Below, piece by piece: positions 63,717-64,000 of a stretch of 64,000 nucleotides of DNA. The notes under the pieces are model-generated. The model was not told where the DNA came from and did not search any database. It saw only the letters and a program-made list of their open reading frames with translations. This DNA comes from Streptomyces sp. 1222.5 (GTDB taxonomy: Bacteria; Actinomycetota; Actinomycetes; Streptomycetales; Streptomycetaceae): positions 8,368,001-8,432,000 of the forward strand of contig NZ_FNSZ01000001.1 in the NCBI RefSeq assembly GCF_900105245.1, in the 5' to 3' direction. Numbering within the stretch: the stretch's first letter is position 1; each line of letters starts with the position of its first letter. Position numbers and translations under genes: made by a program.

Positions 63717-63747
63717 GAATCCCTTCGAGTGCCATTCCCCTTTGGAC

Positions 63748-63781
63748 CCTTCCGGCCTGTCGGTGCTGACAGGCCGGAAGG
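63748..63781 (-). terminator. strong hairpin between peptide and membrane-protein genes
   Basis: Perfect 14-bp stem CCTTCCGGCCTGTC / GACAGGCCGGAAGG with a 6-base loop, ten bases past the peptide stop. It could make the downstream gene weaker than the peptide gene. Confidence 0.8.
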
Positions 63782-63790
63782 ACAGGCGAC

Positions 63791-63988
63791 TCAGTGGTTG
63801 AAGTGCCACCAGATGTCGTAGAGCGACAGGCCAGGAGACACCGCCTTGATGGCGTACTTGACGTACCACGGTCGGCTGTCGACCCACCGCTTGAAATCGT
63901 CGTACTTGCCCGCCACAGCCTTGGCAAAGCCGCCGATCTTCTTCAAGGCCCGCATGATCTGTCCCCAGTTGGGGGCCTTCAACGCCAC
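63791..63988 (-). CDS. cationic Trp-rich peptide, bacteriocin-like, reaches right edge
   Basis: 65 codons from the GTG at 63988; the frame stays open to the window end (G-D-G-L precede it), so it may start outside. MALKAPNWGQIMRALKKIGGFAKAVAGKYDDFKRWVD cut by turns, then WYVKYAIKAVSPGLSLYDIWWHFNH: strongly basic, with five Trp and amphipathic helices. It is unlike normal cytoplasmic proteins. A perfect hairpin and a small membrane protein gene follow. A leaderless or GG-leader bacteriocin is possible, as is the end of a longer protein. Confidence 0.5.
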   Translation of the reverse strand: MALKAPNWGQIMRALKKIGGFAKAVAGKYDDFKRWVDSRPWYVKYAIKAVSPGLSLYDIWWHFNH

Positions 63989-64000
63989 AAGGCCATCGCC

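Noticed and set aside
1..64000. tRNA, rRNA, CRISPR arrays or riboswitches
   Set aside because: None of their sequence patterns was seen by eye; short tRNAs could still be missed without a covariance search.

Overview
The window is high-GC DNA (roughly 70 % or more, with G/C-biased third codon positions), GTG and TTG starts, and gene families typical of Streptomyces: a SapB-like class III lanthipeptide cluster, a tendamistat-type amylase inhibitor, PucR and SigB/F/G-type regulators, and many small secreted proteins. The gene mix and the density of broken genes on the right suggest a chromosome arm rather than the core. No rRNA, tRNA or CRISPR array was seen.

1-11 kb: an MFS exporter running in from the left edge, an acetyltransferase, a lipoprotein with a SecD P1-like fold, an SDR oxidoreductase, then a leftward class III lanthipeptide operon. 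The operon is a LanKC synthetase (8553..11111), a 41-residue precursor with two SxxSxxxC labionin motifs (8313..8438), and two ABC half-transporters that look like an asymmetric heterodimer. 11-27 kb: HEAT and MerR-HEAT genes (the latter frameshifted), an XRE regulator, a lipoprotein, the amylase inhibitor, a fatty-acid desaturase, an AKR/SRPBCC operon, an isochorismatase-like hydrolase, an MFS transporter, an ankyrin/HEAT protein, a His/Ser-rich secreted protein, VOC, GNAT and SMI1 genes, and a homologue of Bacillus Cyt cytolysins (26372..26950). 27-41 kb: FUSC protein, two MFS exporters and MarR; a RICIN-like secreted protein; a secreted protein with eleven NTQGGTQG repeats; and a ferredoxin reductase/desaturase operon divergent from a PucR regulator.

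41-64 kb is different: about half of the genes are fragments. They include SDR, AKR, carboxymuconolactone decarboxylase and MFS genes decayed together; GAF; a gene split by a ~0.9 kb insert carrying DUF4232; a GNAT fusion; a 2.3 kb secreted-protein gene with three lesions; exchanger and DUF4265 remnants; a MOSC/acyl-CoA ligase deletion junction; and a TniQ-like remnant. Intact islands are a stress-signalling set (STAS antagonist, HATPase kinase, PAP2, SigB/F/G-type sigma factor), a DUF4232 protein, a lipoprotein and membrane proteins.

The best-defined mobile element is 60521..62283. It is a 1763-bp IS5-like unit with 16-bp inverted ends and a TA duplication. It carries a TPR gene beside its frameshifted transposase, and it sits inside a SecD-P1-like gene that overlaps a broken SigE-type sigma gene. 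At the right edge, a short cationic Trp-rich peptide gene, a perfect 14-bp hairpin and a small multispanning membrane protein are arranged like a bacteriocin/immunity pair; that is a hypothesis only.
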